Counted from the first letter of the stretch, positions 26,521-37,265 are shown. The stretch is 64,000 nucleotides of DNA from Burkholderia sp. PAMC 26561 (GCF_001557535.2 NZ_CP014306.1:1426001-1490000), one strand, 5' to 3'. The notes: generated by a model not told the origin, from the letters alone. Translations and numbers: made by a program.

Positions 26521-27822
26521 ATGCGTCCGATGTACTCATCGTCCCTGTTCTCCTTGAAGTCCGGTTTGTTCCGATGGCTCGCCGTGCTCAGCCTGTCGGT
26601 GTTTCTCGCTGCCTGCGGCGGCGGAGGCGGCGACTCCGGCAACAGTTCCGTCAGCAGCGGCGGCAGCTCCGGTAGCGGTGGCAGCAGCGGCAGTGGAGGT
26701 TCCAGCAGCGGCACGCCGAACGCACAGCCGATTGCATCGACTGCCTCGAACACGGTGCCGATCACCGTCGGCCCCGGCGCACAGAACTTCGTCAACATTC
26801 CGAACGTGACCGTGACCGTTTGTGCGCCCGGCACGAGCGTGTGCCAGACCATCGACAACATCCAGGTCGATACCGGCTCGTACGGCCTGCGCCTTGCCAG
26901 CGATGCCGCCGCGCAAATCATCACGAACCTGCCGATCAACCAGTCGACGAGCGGCGGCCAGCTTGCGCAGTGCACGCAATTCGCCGATGGCTTCACATGG
27001 GGCACCGTGCGTACTGCCGACGTGAAGATCGGCGGCGAAACGGCGAGCGCCATTCCGGTTCAGGTCGTAGGTGATCTGGCCGATTCGACGGTTCCGGCAT
27101 CGGGCTGTATCAATGGCAGCAACGAAAGCACGTCGCGGCAACTGGGTGCGAACGGGATTCTTGGCGTGGGTGTATCGGCGACGGATTGCGGTGCTGCCTG
27201 CGCGAACGCCGCGACCAGCAACTACTATTCATGTCCGTCGGGCACCAATTGTTCGCAGACCGCCGTGGCAGTGGCCAATCAGGTCGTGAATCCGGTGACG
27301 AAATTTGCCGTGAACAACAACGGCGTGATCGTGCAATTGCCGCCGGTGACAAGCTCGGCGGCTTCGGTGACGGGGACACTGGTGTTTGGTATCGGGACGC
27401 AGAGCAACAATACGCTGGGCAGCGCGACGTCCTATCGTTCAACGGCATTCGGCAACCTGAGCGGCACGTACAAGGGCGCCTCGGTCACGACCATCGTTGA
27501 CTCGGGTTCGAACGGGCTGTTCTTCAGCGACTCATCCTTGCCGGCGTGCACGACGACCTTCACGGACTTCTACTGCCCGGTGAACTCGACGGCATTATCG
27601 GCGACGGTTATCGGGCTGAACGGGACGTCAGGCACGGTAAACTTCACGGTCGCGAACGCGAAGACGCTCGCTGGCAGCGGCACGAACTACGCGTTGAACG
27701 GATTGGCCGGCGCCATCGGCTCGTTCCCGACGCTGTTCGACTTCGGCCTGCCGTTCTTCTTCGGACGCTATGTGTACTTCGGGTTCGGCACCAACGGGAA
27801 TGCGCCTTTCGTGGCGTTCTGA
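26521..27822 (+). CDS. DUF3443 lipoprotein
   Basis: 433 residues. A lipoprotein signal peptide ends LAACGGGGG, followed by a Ser/Gly linker of about 35 residues, so the protein is anchored in the outer or inner membrane. The mature part has IDNIQVDTGSYGLRL and VTTIVDSGSNGLFFSDS. These DTGS/DSGS loops recall the two active-site loops of pepsin-like aspartic proteases; DUF3443 is the name I match. Whether it is catalytic is not shown. Likely cotranscribed with the DUF2844 gene. Confidence 0.82.
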   Translation: MRPMYSSSLFSLKSGLFRWLAVLSLSVFLAACGGGGGDSGNSSVSSGGSSGSGGSSGSGGSSSGTPNAQPIASTASNTVPITVGPGAQNFVNIPNVTVTVCAPGTSVCQTIDNIQVDTGSYGLRLASDAAAQIITNLPINQSTSGGQLAQCTQFADGFTWGTVRTADVKIGGETASAIPVQVVGDLADSTVPASGCINGSNESTSRQLGANGILGVGVSATDCGAACANAATSNYYSCPSGTNCSQTAVAVANQVVNPVTKFAVNNNGVIVQLPPVTSSAASVTGTLVFGIGTQSNNTLGSATSYRSTAFGNLSGTYKGASVTTIVDSGSNGLFFSDSSLPACTTTFTDFYCPVNSTALSATVIGLNGTSGTVNFTVANAKTLAGSGTNYALNGLAGAIGSFPTLFDFGLPFFFGRYVYFGFGTNGNAPFVAF

Positions 27823-27842
27823 CCTCGCGATCCCTTTAAGTC

Positions 27843-27877
27843 AAAAGCCCGGCGGATTCTCAGTCCGACGGGCTTTT
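27843..27877. terminator. Bidirectional terminator
   Basis: AAAAGCCCG pairs with CGGGCTTTT (27843-27851, 27869-27877), with further GC pairs inside. It separates the DUF3443 gene from the convergent SDR gene. Confidence 0.85.
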
Positions 27878-27895
27878 CTTTGGCCGCGCTAATAC

Positions 27896-28687
27896 TTATT
27901 CCCCCGCCCGAGGTTTCCTCGGCGCCTTCTCCATCACGCGGTCGTAAAGCCATCGCGGCACGACGTGCAACAGCGCGCCAGCCACGCGCATCTGCCACGG
28001 AAAGGTGGCAAACCGCGTCTTCTTGCCAATGGCATCCGCCGTCTTCCTCGCGAACACATCGGCATCCATGAGAAAGGGCATCGGATACGGATTGCGGCGG
28101 GTCATCTCCGTGCGGATATAACCCGGCGCGATCGTCACCACCGATACCCCCGCCGGCCGCATCTCCACCCGCAGCGCTTCGAGATACTTCAACGCCGCCG
28201 ACTTCGATGCACTGTACGCCCCCGATCCCGGCAGTCCGCGCACGCCCGCCACACTTGCGATACCGACAAGCGTGCCGCGCCGCTCGGCAACCATCCGCGC
28301 GACGAACGGTTCGAACGTCGCGATCGTGCCAAAGTAGTTGGTATCCATCACTTCGCGAAACGCCTCCAGGTCGCCATGACCGGTCAGCGCGCCGCGGCTG
28401 ATCCCTGCGTTTGCAATGACGATATCGGCGCCGCCATGCAACGCGCAGAAGTGCTCGGCCGCGCGGCCAAGTGCGGCGGCGTCGCGGACATCGGCGGGAT
28501 AAAGGGAAATCGATGCAGAGGGAAAGCGCGCGGCAAAAGCCGCGAGGGTGTCGCCACGACGGGCAACGAGACCGAGGACCGCACCGCGCTTCAAATATTC
28601 TTCAGCGAGTGCGAGCCCAATGCCGCTCGACGCGCCGGTGATGAAAACCCTCAGCCGGGCCGGCGTGTCGTTCGTAGCGGCGTTCAC
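27896..28687 (-). CDS. Short-chain dehydrogenase/reductase (SDR)
   Basis: 263 residues. The NAD(P)-binding motif TGASSGIG is at about residue 17, the structural NAG in IANAGISRG, and the catalytic Tyr/Lys in YSASKSAALK. It resembles the YqjQ-like classical SDRs. The C-terminal stretch (FPWQMRVAGALLHVVPRWLY) is hydrophobic and may bind the membrane. Substrate unknown. The start lies four bases past the dsbA stop on the same strand, so the two are probably cotranscribed. Confidence 0.92.
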   Translation of the reverse strand: MNAATNDTPARLRVFITGASSGIGLALAEEYLKRGAVLGLVARRGDTLAAFAARFPSASISLYPADVRDAAALGRAAEHFCALHGGADIVIANAGISRGALTGHGDLEAFREVMDTNYFGTIATFEPFVARMVAERRGTLVGIASVAGVRGLPGSGAYSASKSAALKYLEALRVEMRPAGVSVVTIAPGYIRTEMTRRNPYPMPFLMDADVFARKTADAIGKKTRFATFPWQMRVAGALLHVVPRWLYDRVMEKAPRKPRAGE

Positions 28688-28691
28688 GTCT

Positions 28692-29345
28692 TTACATCTT
28701 CTTCGCGCGAACCTGATTCACGATGAAATCCATCACCTGGATCGTGCCCGGCAGGCTGTTCGTGGTCGCCGGACCCGTTTCGTACTTGCCTTGGATCGCG
28801 ATGGTCGGCACGCCGTCGATCTTGTAGGCATCGAGCAGCTTTTTATCGCGTTGCAGATTGCTTTGCGTGGAGAACGAGTTGTACGCATCCATGTACTTCT
28901 TCTTGTCCACGCCTTGGGTAGCGAGGAACGTGGCCTGTGCTTCCGGCGTCAGCAGATAGTCCTTCTTCACGTGGATCTCGTTGAACACGGCGGGCGTGAG
29001 CTTGTCGGCGAGGCCGAGTGCATCGAGCGCATGGAACATCTTCGAGTGCGGGACGAAGTCGTCGCGGAAGGCAACCGGCACGCGCTTGAACACCACGTCA
29101 GGACCTTGCTTCTTGATCCACGCTTCCAGATACGGGTCGAATTCGTTGCAATGCGGGCAGCCGTACCACATGAATTCGATCACCTCGATCTTGCCCTGCG
29201 CTTCAACCGGCTGCGCTGCTTGCAGCACGGTGTAGTCGGTGCCCGCGACAGGCGCAGACGGCGATGCATGAGCGGCGCTCATGAAACTCAGGGAGCCGGC
29301 AGCGAGGCCGAGGGAAAGAGCGAGGGCGCTGAAGAGTTTTTTCAT
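28692..29345 (-). CDS. dsbA: Thiol:disulfide interchange protein DsbA
   Basis: 217 residues from 29345 (MKKLFSALALSLGLAAGSLS). Signal peptide about 1-27 ends AHA. The thioredoxin-fold active site is Cys63-Pro-His-Cys66 in MWYGCPHCNEF, and the cis-proline loop is GVPTIAI, as in DsbA. It introduces disulfides into periplasmic proteins. An earlier in-frame start adds 13 residues that spoil the signal peptide. Upstream lies the SPOR-domain gene on the same strand, with a gap of about 150 bases. Confidence 0.96.
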   Translation of the reverse strand: MKKLFSALALSLGLAAGSLSFMSAAHASPSAPVAGTDYTVLQAAQPVEAQGKIEVIEFMWYGCPHCNEFDPYLEAWIKKQGPDVVFKRVPVAFRDDFVPHSKMFHALDALGLADKLTPAVFNEIHVKKDYLLTPEAQATFLATQGVDKKKYMDAYNSFSTQSNLQRDKKLLDAYKIDGVPTIAIQGKYETGPATTNSLPGTIQVMDFIVNQVRAKKM

Positions 29346-29495
29346 GGTGACCGAGAATGAGCGTGAGAGGCAAAAGGGGAACACACGACGCTTAAGGGAG
29401 GCTTAAGGGGCTAGTCGAAGAGCCCGCCAAGCCGGCTGTCCCCGCACGGACTGCACGCGCCTTGATGTGCTCAAGGCGCGTGCAGTCCATGGAAC

Positions 29496-30254
29496 TCACT
29501 GCTTGGAAAAGCGGATGACGGCGGTATCGACGCCTGCATCGGAGAGCCGTTGACGCACGTTGTTCATGTCCTCGAACTTCGTGAACGGTCCGATCCGGAC
29601 ACGGTAATACGTGACGTTGCCGGCATCGCGCTGGGTGACCTTTGACTCGAATCCCTGGAAGCCAAGACGCGCGCGCTGCTGTTCGGCATCGGCTTGCGTC
29701 TTGTACGCGCCCACTTGCAGGAAGTAGCCGGTGTTCACGTCACCTGGCGCTGGCGGCGTGACCTTGGCCGTCGACGAAGGCTGCGCATCCGATGCGGGCT
29801 TCTTGACCAACGCGGCCGTGGACGAGCCGCTGGGCGCCGCGGCCGGCGAAGCAGGCTTCGGCGTGGCGGCCTTCGGCACTCCGGCCGTGCCATTGTCGCC
29901 GGGCGGAACTTCCACGATCTGCGGCTCGTCCAGAACACCCGACGACTGCGTCTGGTTGTTCGTCTGACCCGGCGCGGTGTTCGTCGGCGCGGGCTGTGCG
30001 GCTTGCGGCACGGCCTGACCCGGCGACTTGCCCTGCAGCGGACGATTTGGATCGTAGGGCTGGCCGTTTGCGGGCGCCGTACTGGCGTCATTCTGGGCGG
30101 GCGCCACTTTCGCCACGAACGGGGTGGGTGCGCGCGTGATGTACAACGCCACGATCACTGCGATTGCGAGGCCGACAATCAAGCCCAGCACGATACCGAG
30201 AAAGGTGCCCCCGGTCTGCTTCGACTGCTTCGACGTGCTGCGTGGTTTTGCCAT
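29496..30254 (-). CDS. SPOR-domain cell-division protein (FtsN-like)
   Basis: 252 residues from 30254 (MAKPRSTSKQSKQTGGTFLG). Short basic cytoplasmic N-terminus, one transmembrane helix (about 18-42), a long Pro/Ala-rich periplasmic linker and a C-terminal SPOR domain (about 170-252) with GYFLQVGAYKTQADAEQQRA and YYRVRIGPF. SPOR domains bind denuded peptidoglycan at division sites. Topology and length fit FtsN-like proteins. It follows argS on the same strand. Confidence 0.88.
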   Translation of the reverse strand: MAKPRSTSKQSKQTGGTFLGIVLGLIVGLAIAVIVALYITRAPTPFVAKVAPAQNDASTAPANGQPYDPNRPLQGKSPGQAVPQAAQPAPTNTAPGQTNNQTQSSGVLDEPQIVEVPPGDNGTAGVPKAATPKPASPAAAPSGSSTAALVKKPASDAQPSSTAKVTPPAPGDVNTGYFLQVGAYKTQADAEQQRARLGFQGFESKVTQRDAGNVTYYRVRIGPFTKFEDMNNVRQRLSDAGVDTAVIRFSKQ

Positions 30255-30372
30255 CGTATGAATCACCTGCAAAAAGTCTTCTGAATGGGCGTCGATTATA
30301 ACGGCGGCTTCAGGCGCGCCAATGCTCGAACGGTCGCACAGGCGCCGGGGTGAACCCGGCCCTGCACTGCAA

Positions 30373-32157
30373 CTACATCTTGACGGGAGCCGATACGCCG
30401 ATCAGCGCGAGACCGTTTTCGAGCACTTGCCGCGTGGCGGCCAGCAATGCGATACGCGCATTACGCACGCCGTCTTCGTCCACCAGCACGCGCTCCGCAT
30501 TGTAGAACGAGTGGAATTCGCCCGCGAGGTCACGCAGGTAAAAGGCGACGGCGTGCGGCGCGAGTTCGTCGGCGGCGTGCGAGAGCATGTCGGGATATTC
30601 CGCGAGCTTGTTGAGCAGCGCCATGGCGCGTTCGCTCGCGAGCGGCGTGAGATCCACGGCTGGCAAAGCGGAGAGATCGCCCGCGTAGCGCGTCTTCCAG
30701 TCGCCGAGGATCGTGCAGATCCGCGCGTGCGCGTATTGCACGTAGTACACCGGATTCTCGTCGCTTTGCTTGAGCGCGAGATCGATATCGAAGACGAATT
30801 CCGTGTCGGCCTTGCGCGAGATCAGGAAGAAACGCACGGCGTCGCGGCCGCGGCGAATGGTGTCTTCGTCGATCTGATCCGGCGCGACCTCTTCGCCCGG
30901 CGTCATCCCGCCCGACCATTCGATCAGATCGCGCACTGTCACATAACTGCCCGCGCGCTTCGAGATCTTCACTTCCACGCCGTTGCGCATGACCGTGACC
31001 ATCTTGTGCAGCACGTAGTCGGGGTAGCCCTTCGGGATGCCGATTCCAAGCCCTTGCAGCCCCGCACGAACCCGCGCGATGGTGCCGTGATGGTCCGAGC
31101 CCTGCACGTTGATGACCTTGGTGAATCCGCGTTCCCACTTCGCCACGTGGTACGCGACGTCCGGCACGAAGTACGTGTACGTGCCGTCGGACTTGCGCAT
31201 GACGCGGTCCTTGTCGTCGCCGTCGTCGGTCGTGCGCAGCCACAGCGCGCCATCCTGCTCGTAGGTCTTGCCGGCCGCGATCAACGCATCGACGGTTGCC
31301 TGCACGCGGCCTTCGTTATACAGCGATGACTCCAGGTAGAACTGGTCGAACGCCACGCCGAACGCGGTCAAGTCCAGGTCCTGTTCATGGCGCAGATAGG
31401 CGACGGCGAAGACGCGAATGGCATCGAGGTCGTCCACGTCGCCCTTTGCCGTCACGGGCGCGCCGTCCTTGGCCGCAACCGTTGCGCCGGCCAGGTAATC
31501 ACGCGCGATATCAGCGATGTACTCACCGTTGTACGCGTTCTCGGGCCACTCCTTGTCGCCGGGTTTGAAACCGCGCGCACGCAGTTGCGTGGAGGCCGCG
31601 AGGTTGCCGATCTGCACGCCGGCGTCGTTGTAATAGAACTCACGATGCACCGCGTTGCCCTGCGTTGCGAGCAGGTTGGCAAGGGCGTCCCCGAGCGTCG
31701 CCTGACGGCCGTGCCCCACATGCAGCGGCCCGGTCGGATTCGCGGAGACGAATTCGATCAGCACCTGCTTGCCTTCATCGCGCGTGCTGCGGCCGTAGCC
31801 GACGCCTTCGGCGAGCGCCGCCGGCACGACGGATTGTTTCGCCGCTGCCGCCAGCCGCAAGTTGATGAACCCGGGGCCGGCGACTTCCGCTGCATCGACA
31901 AGACCTTGCGCCGCGGGCAATCCCAGCACGGCGTCGACGATCTGTTGCGCCAGTTGCCGCGGATTCGCGCGCAGCGGCTTGGCGAGCTGCATGGCGACGT
32001 TCGACGCCACGTCGCCGTGCGCCGCGACCTTCGGGCGTTCGAGCACGATTGCCGGCGTAACGAAATTCGCTTCCGATGCGCCTTGCGACGCCTGTACGAC
32101 CTGCTTGACTGCATCGGTCAGCAGCGTTTCGAGGATAAGTTTTTGTGCGGGCAGCAT
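30373..32157 (-). CDS. argS: Arginyl-tRNA synthetase
   Basis: 594 residues from 32157 ([20 protein letters not shown]), where homology starts; the open frame continues upstream without a ribosome site. Class Ia synthetase: the HIGH-type motif is HVGH in [20 protein letters not shown], and KISKRAG replaces KMSK. The C-terminal anticodon-binding domain ends [10 protein letters not shown]. Two identical 15-bp direct repeats precede it (32192-32228). Confidence 0.97.
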   Translation of the reverse strand: MLPAQKLILETLLTDAVKQVVQASQGASEANFVTPAIVLERPKVAAHGDVASNVAMQLAKPLRANPRQLAQQIVDAVLGLPAAQGLVDAAEVAGPGFINLRLAAAAKQSVVPAALAEGVGYGRSTRDEGKQVLIEFVSANPTGPLHVGHGRQATLGDALANLLATQGNAVHREFYYNDAGVQIGNLAASTQLRARGFKPGDKEWPENAYNGEYIADIARDYLAGATVAAKDGAPVTAKGDVDDLDAIRVFAVAYLRHEQDLDLTAFGVAFDQFYLESSLYNEGRVQATVDALIAAGKTYEQDGALWLRTTDDGDDKDRVMRKSDGTYTYFVPDVAYHVAKWERGFTKVINVQGSDHHGTIARVRAGLQGLGIGIPKGYPDYVLHKMVTVMRNGVEVKISKRAGSYVTVRDLIEWSGGMTPGEEVAPDQIDEDTIRRGRDAVRFFLISRKADTEFVFDIDLALKQSDENPVYYVQYAHARICTILGDWKTRYAGDLSALPAVDLTPLASERAMALLNKLAEYPDMLSHAADELAPHAVAFYLRDLAGEFHSFYNAERVLVDEDGVRNARIALLAATRQVLENGLALIGVSAPVKM

Positions 32158-32563
32158 GCTGATTCTTGATCCGGTGATGTGTTTGTTCGTTTCCGCGCGC
32201 GGGTAATTTTCAATCCGCGCGCGGGTAAAAAGCGCGACAAACAGAGGTCGGGCAGTCGGTCGGGACTGCCTCGCGCGCATGCGCATGTTCGCGTCTGGAG
32301 GCATGGCTGCAGCCGTTCCCGGCGGTAGCGACAGACCAGCGGTTTGCTATCCGGCGCAACATTTGCTCAGCTAATTCGGGATTTTAGCAGGTGCTAATAT
32401 GTCGAATCAGGGTCAAGCCGGGGAAAAGATTCAGGAGTTGGAACAATGCGCTGGCGCTGTGGACTGATTGGCCGGACGTCGCCGCGCACTCTCTGAATCG
32501 CCCAATACATTGCCAGACATTTAGCCGAACAACAGGCCAACAACAAAAGGAAGGGACCTTGCC
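32158..32563. other. Divergent promoter region of argS and the DUF1840 gene
   Basis: About 400 bases without a gene. It contains an exact 15-bp direct repeat, TCCGCGCGCGGGTAA at 32192-32206 and 32214-32228, with a period of 22 bases. Each copy includes the palindrome CCGCGCGCGG. The remaining sequence shows nothing clear. Confidence 0.5.
32192..32228. repeat. Pair of 15-bp direct repeats upstream of argS
   Basis: TCCGCGCGCGGGTAA at 32192-32206 and 32214-32228, identical and two helical turns apart, 35-70 bases before the argS start. A protein-binding site is possible; no known consensus is recognised. Confidence 0.6.
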
Positions 32564-32890
32564 ATGCTGATCACATTCAAAACCAGCGCTGCACCCGACG
32601 TGCAGATGCTCGATAACCTCGCTGACTATTTACTGGGCATCGTAGGAAAACGGCTGGGAGAGCGCGGCGTCATCACGCACGAGGAATTGCCAGCCTGCAT
32701 CCAGAAACTTGAAGCGGCGGTCGCCACCGACAAACAGGAGCGCGCCGAACACGACGGCCATTTCCACGAAGGCGAAGCCGGCCACGAGCCGCATGAAATC
32801 CCCGTGGGCCTGTCGCAACGGGCGTATCCGTTCCTCGACATGATGCGTCTCGCGCATCAGGCGAACGGCGACATCCTTTGGGGCGTTTGA
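32564..32890 (+). CDS. DUF1840 domain protein
   Basis: 108 residues, soluble, no signal peptide. Opens MLITFKTSAAPDVQMLDNLA and ends LIMMRLAHQANGDILWGV-like (FLDMMRLAHQANGDILWGV), which I match to DUF1840, a family known from betaproteobacteria. It has an acidic, His-rich middle (EHDGHFHEGEAGHEPHE) that could bind metal, which is only a suggestion. GGAAGGGACC precedes the ATG. Confidence 0.85.
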   Translation: MLITFKTSAAPDVQMLDNLADYLLGIVGKRLGERGVITHEELPACIQKLEAAVATDKQERAEHDGHFHEGEAGHEPHEIPVGLSQRAYPFLDMMRLAHQANGDILWGV

Positions 32891-32933
32891 CTTCGGCCAG
32901 CGTTCGAGCGGCATGAGTATTAAGGCAGCACAT

Positions 32934-32961
32934 AAAAAACCCCGCAATTGCGGGGTTTTTT
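32934..32961. terminator. Bidirectional terminator
   Basis: A6, perfect stem CCCCGCAATTGCGGGG, then T6. Separates the DUF1840 gene from the convergent small exported-protein gene. Confidence 0.88.
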
Positions 32962-32989
32962 GTTCATATCAATACCTGTTGCTGACTGC

Positions 32990-33196
32990 TTACTGTGACG
33001 CCGGCATAGCCATGCCCTTCTTCATCTTCGGCTTGCGGGGCTTTTTCTTGTGCTCGGTGACAGGCGGCGAGTAGCTCGACGCAGTGCTGGAACTCGCGCC
33101 CATACCAGGCTTTGGGGCCTGCGCAAAAGCGGCCGGACTCAACGATGTACACAGCACCGCGACCGCAACAGCGAGGACAGGCGTCAGCTTGATCAT
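32990..33196 (-). CDS. Small exported protein, Lys/Met-rich tail
   Basis: 68 residues. Signal peptide about 1-25 ending AFA. The mature part of about 43 residues is Pro/Ser-rich, then strongly basic (EHKKKPRKPKMKKGMAMPAS). GGAGAAA upstream of the ATG. No family recognised. It sits between terminator and metH on the minus strand, with its own promoter space of about 135 bases. Confidence 0.7.
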   Translation of the reverse strand: MIKLTPVLAVAVAVLCTSLSPAAFAQAPKPGMGASSSTASSYSPPVTEHKKKPRKPKMKKGMAMPASQ

Positions 33197-33333
33197 TTTC
33201 GACTTTCTCCGAGACGTTTAAGAGTGCGTGACCGCCGCCATGACGGTCCTGCGCACGGTTCCAGTGTAAGGAAATCCAAAATAACCGTAACTGTCTTCGC
33301 CAAAATTGCGCGTTTGTAATTCCCGGTATAAGG

Positions 33334-36051
33334 CTAGAGCAACGGAGCGAGGGCGCGCTCGGCGTCGTTTTTCGATAACGCCATGCGCTGCGCGAAGCTT
33401 TCCACCTGGTCGTCCGCGATCTTCCCGACCGAAAAGTACGTACTTTCCGGATGTGCGATGTAAAAACCCGACACGCTCGCCGCCGGCAGCATGGCAAGCG
33501 ACTCGGTCACCGTCATGCCGATCTCGTTTGCCTGCAGGACGTCGAACATGTCCTGCTTGACCAGATGGTCCGGGCACGCCGGATAGCCCGGCGCCGGCCG
33601 GATCCCGCGATATTTTTCATCGATCATGGCGGCGTTGTCGAGCGTTTCGCCGGCCGCGTAGCCCCACAATTCACGACGCACCCGCGCGTGCAGCGCCTCG
33701 GCGAAGGCTTCAGCGAAGCGGTCGGCCAGCGCCTTGAGCATGATGGCGCTGTAGTCGTCGTTATCGGCCTCGAACTGCTTTTCCTTTTTCTCGACGCCCA
33801 GGCCCGCCGTCACCGCGAACATGCCGATGTAGTCCTTCACGCCTGATTCCTTCGGCGCGATGAAATCCGCTAGCGACCGGTTCGCGCGCTGCACGCCGTC
33901 CACGATCGGACGCACGGTTTGCTGACGCAGATTGCGCCACGTCATGGCGACTTGCGTGCGGGTATCGTCGGTATAGATTTCGATGTCGTCGTCGTTCACC
34001 GTGTTCGCCGGCAGCAGCATGACCACGCCGTTCGCCTGCAGCCAGCGGCCCTGGATGATGCGCGAGAGCATGGACTTGCCATCGGAGAAAACGCGCCGGG
34101 CAGATTCGCCCACGATCTCATCGTTCAGGATCGCTGGATACGGTCCGGCCAGATCCCAGGTCTGGAAGAACGGCGCCCAGTCGATGTAGTTCGCCAGCTC
34201 CGCCAGATCGTAGTTCTTGAAGACGCGCCGCCCGATGAACGTGGGTTTCTTCGGCTCGTAACTCGCCCAGTCGATCTTCGTCTTGTTCGCGCGTGCTTCG
34301 GCGTAGGTCACCATAGGCGTGGCCTTGCGGTTCGCATGCTGCGTGCGGATGCGCTCGTAGTCCGTCTTCAGGTCGACGAGATACTTGGTCGCGCCCTCAT
34401 CGGAAAGCAGGCTTGACGCCACCGATACCGAACGCGACGCATCCGGAACATAAACCACGGGGCCATCGTAATGCGGCGCGATCTTCACGGCCGTGTGCAC
34501 GCGCGAAGTCGTCGCGCCGCCGATCAGCAGCGGCGTCTGCTTGCCGCGGAAATAATCGTCGCGCTGCATTTCGGACGCAACGTAAGCCATCTCTTCGAGA
34601 CTCGGCGTAATCAATCCCGACAAGCCGATGATGTCCGCGCCTTCCTCCTTGGCTTTCGCCAGGATGGTCGCGCAGGGCACCATCACGCCCATGTTGACCA
34701 CTTCGAAGTTGTTGCACTGGAGCACGACGGAGACGATGTTCTTGCCGATATCGTGCACGTCGCCCTTGACGGTTGCGATCACGATCTTGCCCTTCGGCCG
34801 CACGTCCTCGCCGGCATCGGCCATGCGCTTCTTTTCTTCCTCGATGTACGGAATCAAATGCGCCACGGCCTGCTTCATCACGCGCGCCGACTTGACCACT
34901 TGCGGCAGGAACATCTTGCCCGCGCCGAAGAGGTCTCCGACGACATTCATGCCGTCCATCAACGGCCCTTCGATCACGTTGATCGGACGTCCGCCCGCAG
35001 CTTCGATGCGCTGACGAACTTCCTCCGTATCTTCCACGATGAAGTTCGTGATGCCATGAACGAGCGCGTGAGCGAGGCGTTTATCGACGGGCTGATTGCG
35101 CCATTCCAGGTTCTCTTCTTTCTTCGCGGCGCCGGTTTTGAATTTGTCGGCGATTTCGAGCAGGCGATCCGTTCCGTCTTCACGACGATTCAGCACTACG
35201 TCTTCCACGCGTTCGCGCAGTTCGGGGTCGAGATCCGCATACACGCCGAGCTGCCCCGCATTCACGATGCCCATGTCCATGCCGGCCTGGATTGCGTGAT
35301 ACAGGAACACGGTATGAATGGCTTCGCGCACCGGATCGTTGCCGCGAAACGAGAACGACACGTTCGATACACCGCCGCTGATCTTGGCGAACGGCAGGTT
35401 TTCCTTGATCCAGCGCGTGGCGTTGATGAAGTCGACGGCGTAGTTGTTGTGCTCTTCAATACCCGTTGCGATTGCAAAGATGTTCGGGTCGAAGATGATG
35501 TCTTCAGGCGGAAACCCGACTTCGTTCACGAGGAAATCGTACGAGCGCTTGCAGATCTGCGTCTTGCGTTCGTAGGTATCGGCCTGGCCGTCTTCGTCGA
35601 AGGCCATGACGACGGCTGCGGCGCCGTATCGGCGGATCAGTGTGGCGTGATGGCGGAAGGCTTCTTCGCCTTCCTTGAGCGAGATCGAGTTCACGATCGC
35701 CTTGCCCTGCACGCACTTCAATCCTGCTTCGATCACCTCCCATTTCGACGAGTCGATCATGATCGGCACGCGCGAGATGTCCGGCTCGGACGCGATCAGG
35801 TTCAGGAAGCGCACCATGGCCGCCTTCGAATCAAGCATGGCTTCGTCCATGTTGATGTCGATGATCTGCGCGCCGTTCTCGACCTGTTGCCGCGCGACGG
35901 CGAGCGCCTCGTCGAACTGGTTGTTGAGGATCATGCGTGAGAACGCCTTCGATCCCGTCACGTTGGTCCGCTCACCCACGTTGATGAAGAGCGAACCGTC
36001 GGTGACGTTGAACGGCTCGAGGCCGGAAAGGCGCATGGTGTGATCGGTCAT
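33334..36051 (-). CDS. metH: Methionine synthase, folate/cobalamin/reactivation part (MetH, C-terminal unit)
   Basis: 905 residues. It carries the methyltetrahydrofolate-binding domain (starting [16 protein letters not shown]), the cobalamin cap and B12-binding domain with the axial-ligand His in [11 protein letters not shown], and the C-terminal AdoMet activation domain ([16 protein letters not shown]). It transfers the methyl group from folate to B12 and on to homocysteine. The homocysteine-binding half is a separate gene 47 bases upstream, so the enzyme is made as two chains. E. coli MetH is one chain of about 1230 residues. AGGGA precedes the start. Confidence 0.95.
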   Translation of the reverse strand: MTDHTMRLSGLEPFNVTDGSLFINVGERTNVTGSKAFSRMILNNQFDEALAVARQQVENGAQIIDINMDEAMLDSKAAMVRFLNLIASEPDISRVPIMIDSSKWEVIEAGLKCVQGKAIVNSISLKEGEEAFRHHATLIRRYGAAAVVMAFDEDGQADTYERKTQICKRSYDFLVNEVGFPPEDIIFDPNIFAIATGIEEHNNYAVDFINATRWIKENLPFAKISGGVSNVSFSFRGNDPVREAIHTVFLYHAIQAGMDMGIVNAGQLGVYADLDPELRERVEDVVLNRREDGTDRLLEIADKFKTGAAKKEENLEWRNQPVDKRLAHALVHGITNFIVEDTEEVRQRIEAAGGRPINVIEGPLMDGMNVVGDLFGAGKMFLPQVVKSARVMKQAVAHLIPYIEEEKKRMADAGEDVRPKGKIVIATVKGDVHDIGKNIVSVVLQCNNFEVVNMGVMVPCATILAKAKEEGADIIGLSGLITPSLEEMAYVASEMQRDDYFRGKQTPLLIGGATTSRVHTAVKIAPHYDGPVVYVPDASRSVSVASSLLSDEGATKYLVDLKTDYERIRTQHANRKATPMVTYAEARANKTKIDWASYEPKKPTFIGRRVFKNYDLAELANYIDWAPFFQTWDLAGPYPAILNDEIVGESARRVFSDGKSMLSRIIQGRWLQANGVVMLLPANTVNDDDIEIYTDDTRTQVAMTWRNLRQQTVRPIVDGVQRANRSLADFIAPKESGVKDYIGMFAVTAGLGVEKKEKQFEADNDDYSAIMLKALADRFAEAFAEALHARVRRELWGYAAGETLDNAAMIDEKYRGIRPAPGYPACPDHLVKQDMFDVLQANEIGMTVTESLAMLPAASVSGFYIAHPESTYFSVGKIADDQVESFAQRMALSKNDAERALAPLL

Positions 36052-36098
36052 GGTGTCCCTGAACGTTGCTTTATTGCTTCGCTGATTGCGTTGTCTTT

Positions 36099-37175
36099 TC
36101 AGGCGGCTTCACGATAATGCGACGGCCACTTCCTCGGCTTGACATCGGCGAGCGCCTTCGCGATTTCCGCGATATGTTCCGGCGTCGTTCCGCAGCATCC
36201 GCCAGCCAGGTTCACCAGTCCCGCCTGAGCAAACTCCTTCAGCAGGTTCGACGTCACGTCCGGGGTTTCATCGAAACCGGTATCGCTCATCGGGTTGGGC
36301 AAGCCCGCGTTCGGATAGCAGGACACGTACGTATCGCAAAGCTTCGCCAGTTCCGCGATGTACGGCCTCATCAGCGCCGCGCCCAATGCGCAGTTCAAAC
36401 CAAACGTCAACGGCCGCGCATGGCGCAGCGAATTCCAGAACGCCTCGACCGTCTGGCCCGACAAGATCCGTCCGGAAGCGTCGGTGACCGTGCCGGAAAT
36501 CATGATAGGCAAGAGCTCGCCCGTGTCTTCGAACAACTGGTCGAGCGCAAAAAGTGCCGCCTTTGCGTTCAAGGTGTCAAAGATCGTTTCAACGAGGAAC
36601 AGGTCGCAGCCCGCGTCCATCAGCGCCTTGGCCTGCGCGTAATAGGCCTCGCGCAGTTCGTCGAAGGTGACGTTGCGCGCGGCCGGGTCATTCACGTCCG
36701 GCGAAATGCTCGCGGTCTTGGGCGTCGGTCCGATCGCGCCGGCGACAAAGCGCGGCTTGTCCGGGGTCGAAAATGCGTCGCATGCTTCGCGCGCCAGCTT
36801 CGCCGATTGCGCGTTCATCTCGTCGGCAAGCGACTCCATGCCATAGTCGGCCTGGGCCACGGTCGTTGCGCCAAACGTGTTCGTCTCGACGATGTCCGCG
36901 CCCGCAGCCAGATACTGGTCATGAATCTCGCGAATCACATGCGGCTGCGTGATCGACAACAATTCATTGTTGCCCTTGATGTCACGGTCATAGTCCGCGA
37001 ACCGTTCTCCGCGATACGCCGCTTCGTCGAGCTTGTAGCGCTGGATCATGGTGCCCATCGCGCCGTCGAGGATAAGAATGCGCTGCTGCAAGAGCGCAGG
37101 CAAAACGGCGCCGCGCGTGTAGGTGCGGCGTTCGGCGGCGGATTTCGGGGCGGGGGACGGATTCATGACGGACAT
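36099..37175 (-). CDS. metH: Methionine synthase, homocysteine-binding part (MetH, N-terminal unit)
   Basis: 358 residues from 37175 ([20 protein letters not shown]), with TGGAGCC directly upstream. Homocysteine S-methyltransferase barrel: [34 protein letters not shown], and the zinc ligands Cys in GLNCALGA and the Cys pair in [13 protein letters not shown]. It must work with the chain encoded at 33334-36051. No cobalamin riboswitch was recognised upstream. A terminator at 37266-37297 isolates it from the DUF3567 gene. Confidence 0.95.
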   Translation of the reverse strand: MSVMNPSPAPKSAAERRTYTRGAVLPALLQQRILILDGAMGTMIQRYKLDEAAYRGERFADYDRDIKGNNELLSITQPHVIREIHDQYLAAGADIVETNTFGATTVAQADYGMESLADEMNAQSAKLAREACDAFSTPDKPRFVAGAIGPTPKTASISPDVNDPAARNVTFDELREAYYAQAKALMDAGCDLFLVETIFDTLNAKAALFALDQLFEDTGELLPIMISGTVTDASGRILSGQTVEAFWNSLRHARPLTFGLNCALGAALMRPYIAELAKLCDTYVSCYPNAGLPNPMSDTGFDETPDVTSNLLKEFAQAGLVNLAGGCCGTTPEHIAEIAKALADVKPRKWPSHYREAA

Positions 37176-37265
37176 GGCTCCAAACAGGCTTAAATAGCCC
37201 AACATTGTATCTGTAGTAGGGCACAAACGCTTTTTAACGGCCTTTTCTGCAAACGCGCAGCGAAC

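Noticed and set aside
34471..35940. 489-codon plus-strand open frame antisense to metH
   Set aside because: Shadow of a certain gene, no ribosome site.
37176..37260. Cobalamin riboswitch upstream of metH
   Set aside because: The B12-box consensus (GCCACTG) and surrounding conserved elements were not seen in the leader.
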